Source of the DNA: Solobacterium sp. UBA3691
Lineage (GTDB): Bacteria; Bacillota_I; Bacilli_A; Erysipelotrichales; Erysipelotrichaceae
Direction: 5' to 3'
DNA length: 40,953 nt
NCBI GenBank assembly: GCA_002372175.1
Contig: DFIS01000057.1
Span: 1-40,953, forward strand
The position numbers and the translations under genes were made by a program. Of this stretch, positions 38,696 through 40,953 are shown piece after piece; within the stretch, counting starts at the first letter, position 1, and each line of letters begins with the position of its first letter. The notes below the pieces were generated by a model. That model was not told the origin of the DNA. It did no database searches and worked only from the letters and a program-made list of their open reading frames with translations.

Positions 38696-39985
38696 CTACA
38701 TATATTTGTCAAGCAGCGCATCGACTGCCGGATATTTCTTCACCTTCGGGTCTTTGATCAGTCTGCCCCGGATCATGACTGCGGAAACATTGCGCAGTAC
38801 GGAAAGATCCTGCGTTGGATCGCCGTTTACCACGATCATATCCGCACTCTTGCCCTTTTCAATACTGCCGGTCTCGCCGTCAATACCGACGATTTTCGCA
38901 TTGCCGAGGGTAGCGGTATACAGCGTATCACGGTTTGATACACCGACATACTTATGGAAGTAGCACAATTCCCGCCAGTAGTTGTAATGCACGACAAACG
39001 GACAGCCGACATCATTGCCCAGTCCTACCGGTATGCCTTCCGCCAGGGCTGTCTTTGCGCATTCAATGATCCCATCCATGACGATCGTACCGTTCTTCTT
39101 TGCGACAGGCAGGGCATGGCTCTCACGGAGATCAAACATGGCATACGGCAGTGCCGGTGAAATCGTGCAGATATGCGCAGCTTTGCGTTCCTTGAAGAGA
39201 CGGATCGTTTCCGCATTCAGTCTGGCCCCGTGTTCGATCGTATCCACCCCGTTGGACAAGGCTGCTTCGACCCCTTCCGGGCTTTCCACATGAGCAGCGA
39301 CCTGGTAGCCAAGACGGTGAGCCTCGTCACAGGCAGCCCTGATGATCTCTCTGGGCATGCGCAGCACACCCGGTTCGCCTTCTTCCGAAGCATCCATGAC
39401 ACCGCCGGTGACCATCAGTTTGATCAGATCCGGGTGATCGGCAGCGATGCGGCCGATATCACACACAGCCTCCTCCGCACTGGCCGATTCCGTCGCGATG
39501 GATCCCGCAAAGTGTCCTCCCGGCACCGAGATCCCCATATTCGCCGCAAGAATACGCGGACCCAGGGCTTTCCCGGCATTGATATTATCCCGGATCACAG
39601 AGTCGAAATTCATGACGCCGCCGACCGTTCTGATCGTTGTCACACCGCTCAGCAGCTCGGTTCTGGCATGATTGGCAAACATGCGCCTGGCAATGGCATT
39701 GACGATCCGGCTGCTGGTCAGTATCTGTACCAGACGTTTGTAGTTTGTCGGCTTTTTCTTTTCCTTCGGGGGCTTTCCGCTGGAAGCCAGGTGTACATGC
39801 AGGTTGATCAGACCGGGCAGAAGATATGCCCCTTTCAGATCGACCACCTCATATCCGTTCAGATCTGCCGGTGCCGCAATAATATCCGTGATCTTTTCGC
39901 CGTCGGTCAGGACAATATGTCCCTCGAGAGGTTCCATCTCTTTTGTGCCGTCAAGAATGATACCGTTGATCAATGCGTATTTCAT
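38696..39985 (-). CDS. Amidohydrolase (imidazolonepropionase/prolidase-like)
   Basis: 429-aa metal-dependent hydrolase. HxH at H63/H65 (GLINLHVHL), candidate metal-bridging Lys in DLIKLMVTGG, His in AAHVESPEG and IEHGA, and the catalytic Asp in LGNDVGCP. The N- and C-terminal beta-sandwich ends (ALINGIILDGT; KGKSADMIVVNGDP) are typical. The best fit is the Xaa-Pro dipeptidase/imidazolonepropionase-like group; substrate unknown. Start at MKYALING, with AAAAGGAG upstream; a Met nine codons earlier has no such signal. It is co-oriented with the phosphatase and CPBP genes. Confidence 0.86.
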   Translation of the reverse strand: MKYALINGIILDGTKEMEPLEGHIVLTDGEKITDIIAAPADLNGYEVVDLKGAYLLPGLINLHVHLASSGKPPKEKKKPTNYKRLVQILTSSRIVNAIARRMFANHARTELLSGVTTIRTVGGVMNFDSVIRDNINAGKALGPRILAANMGISVPGGHFAGSIATESASAEEAVCDIGRIAADHPDLIKLMVTGGVMDASEEGEPGVLRMPREIIRAACDEAHRLGYQVAAHVESPEGVEAALSNGVDTIEHGARLNAETIRLFKERKAAHICTISPALPYAMFDLRESHALPVAKKNGTIVMDGIIECAKTALAEGIPVGLGNDVGCPFVVHYNYWRELCYFHKYVGVSNRDTLYTATLGNAKIVGIDGETGSIEKGKSADMIVVNGDPTQDLSVLRNVSAVMIRGRLIKDPKVKKYPAVDALLDKYM

Positions 39986-40028
39986 ATGCCCGCTCCTTTT
40001 ATCTTCTTTCATTATACAAAACAGGACA

Positions 40029-40862
40029 TCATACGTCCTGCCAGGCCAGACCTGATCGCTTCTGTTTCAGTAAAGGCATGACTTTCTTCGGCCGCAGGAC
40101 GATCAGTATTGCCGCACTGTAGAGTACGACCCACAGCAGTACACCCGCTGCCGGGACATCCTGTGCACGGTTCAGGATCGCTGAGAGACCTTCGCCGCTG
40201 AGCCAGCCGCCGCTGATCATGCCCGCCGCATCATAAAGCGCATGCAGAAGGATGATAAAGCCGATATTCTTTCCGGTGCGGAAATAGATGGCCCCGTAAT
40301 ACATTCCCGCAAATGCTGTAACAAGCGCCTGCTTGAAAGCTGCCAGCCAGCTGATCCGCGGATTCATGGCATTGGAAAGATGCGCAAGGCCAAAGATCAG
40401 ACCGCTGATGACCACTGCCCTCAGCACATGTTCAGGAGTATCTTCACCGAACCACCTGTGCAGTGCATTCTGCACGATACCGCGGAACAGGACCTCTTCA
40501 CAGAAGCCGATCAGCAGCACATGTCCCAGAAAGAATACTGCCTGCAGGATCGTCACATCCGCACTCAGAAGCTTCGCAAAGCCGGATATGAAAATGAAGA
40601 TGATCAGGACGATCGCAAAGCCGGCAGATGTCCAGCCCCTGCGCAGATGCTCAGGCTCCGCATGCAGAATGCTTGTCTTACCGAGAAGCACGATCATGAT
40701 CATCACCACTGCCGCAAAGAATGCCTGCGCCGCAAAGTATCCGGCATAGGGATCGGTGATCATCCCGAAGACTTTTCTGCCCGCAAGACTATAGAGAAAC
40801 ATGCAGAAAAACACTGCCAGCAACGCACGGAAGAGTCTGATCAGTTTCCCTGTATTATTCAT
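40029..40862 (-). CDS. CPBP family intramembrane metalloprotease (CAAX/Abi type)
   Basis: 277-aa membrane protein with about eight helices. The CPBP motifs are EEVLFRGIVQ (Glu-Glu and Arg, about residues 143-152), FGLAHLSNA and HALYDAAGM. In bacteria these proteins act in bacteriocin immunity or as peptidases; no partner gene suggests which. AAGGA lies 9 nt upstream of the ATG. It is 43 nt upstream of the amidohydrolase start and may be the first gene of that unit. Confidence 0.85.
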   Translation of the reverse strand: MNNTGKLIRLFRALLAVFFCMFLYSLAGRKVFGMITDPYAGYFAAQAFFAAVVMIMIVLLGKTSILHAEPEHLRRGWTSAGFAIVLIIFIFISGFAKLLSADVTILQAVFFLGHVLLIGFCEEVLFRGIVQNALHRWFGEDTPEHVLRAVVISGLIFGLAHLSNAMNPRISWLAAFKQALVTAFAGMYYGAIYFRTGKNIGFIILLHALYDAAGMISGGWLSGEGLSAILNRAQDVPAAGVLLWVVLYSAAILIVLRPKKVMPLLKQKRSGLAWQDV

Positions 40863-40882
40863 CGGAGTATTCCTTTTCTCTG

Positions 40883-40888
40883 ATTATA
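40883..40888 (-). promoter_or_regulatory. Promoter -10 of the CPBP gene
   Basis: Minus-strand TATAAT at 40883-40888, about 20 nt upstream of the ATG; -35 unclear. Confidence 0.45.
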
Positions 40889-40917
40889 ACGCAAATGCTT
40901 TAGTTCCGTGAAATGGG

Positions 40918-40923
40918 TATAAT
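40918..40923 (+). promoter_or_regulatory. Plus-strand -10 at window edge
   Basis: TATAAT (40918-40923), probably serving a plus-strand gene beyond the window. No clear -35; otherwise nothing visible in 40889-40953. Confidence 0.35.
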
Positions 40924-40953
40924 GGAATCAGTAAGATAACTATAAAGAAATCA

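Noticed and set aside
1..40953. Mobile elements, phage or CRISPR arrays
   Set aside because: No transposase, integrase, terminal inverted repeats or spaced identical repeats were seen.

Overview
The window looks like a chromosomal segment of a mid-GC, low-complexity-poor Firmicute, most likely an anaerobic gut-type Erysipelotrichia or Clostridia relative. This is an inference from gene content: Rnf complex, Na+-pumping oxaloacetate decarboxylase, FeoA-FeoB fusion, ferredoxin-type aldo/keto reductase, UMF1-type transporter and MsmK-type ATPase, with strong AGGAGG ribosome binding sites. I could not run a search to place it. There are no insertion sequences, phage genes or CRISPR arrays. It reads as core chromosome, almost entirely minus-strand from 58 to 18550.

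Layout. 58-3334 (minus): oadA-oadG-biotin carrier-oadB, a membrane oxaloacetate decarboxylase. 3526-6261 (minus): ispD, a small membrane exporter-like protein and an FAD oxidoreductase. 6308-8367 (minus): zinc ribbon, ElaA-type acetyltransferase, MerR regulator and an unknown zinc-ribbon protein, then tRNA-Leu. 8636-11554 (minus): an EF-G paralogue and an ankyrin protein behind a leader that carries a 34-codon ORF and an intrinsic terminator. 11683-12378: a YgjP-type metallopeptidase. 12430-12507 (plus): tRNA-His. 12539-13372 (minus): a CpaB-like SAF protein and a 26-aa membrane peptide. 13457-18550 (minus): an rnf operon, C-D-G-E-A-X-B, with a facing apbE flavin transferase on the plus strand. 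19782-22259 (minus): a Tet(M)-like translational GTPase fused to a NYN/Rae1-type RNase domain. 22344-23111: a two-repeat lipoprotein. 23392-25734 (plus): FeoAB. Then an aldo/keto reductase, CorA, an MFS transporter, RmlC, tRNA-Ala, a LacI-controlled sugar ABC operon (35952 down to 30453), tRNA-Val, a VOC protein, a DUF3267 membrane protein, a lipoprotein phosphatase, an amidohydrolase and a CPBP protein.

How the parts work together. Oad and Rnf are both membrane ion pumps driven by carbon and redox metabolism, so the segment is rich in ion-motive energy conservation. ApbE attaches FMN to the RnfG and RnfD type domains next door. Two unusual translational GTPases (EF-G2-like and TetM-NYN) lie within 14 kb. 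The second joins a ribosome-binding GTPase to a predicted A-site mRNA endonuclease and is the strongest candidate for an undercharacterised system. The Rnf operon is also atypical: RnfB is reduced to its membrane anchor and one 4Fe-4S domain, RnfD carries an extra C-terminal FMN domain, and an unrecognised 61-aa Cys-rich membrane protein sits between RnfA and RnfB.

Promoters with a TGn extension before a TATAAT-like -10 recur (oadA, rnfC, apbE, tRNA-Val, VOC gene). In two or three places the predicted transcription start falls almost on the start codon without a Shine-Dalgarno, which suggests near-leaderless messages.
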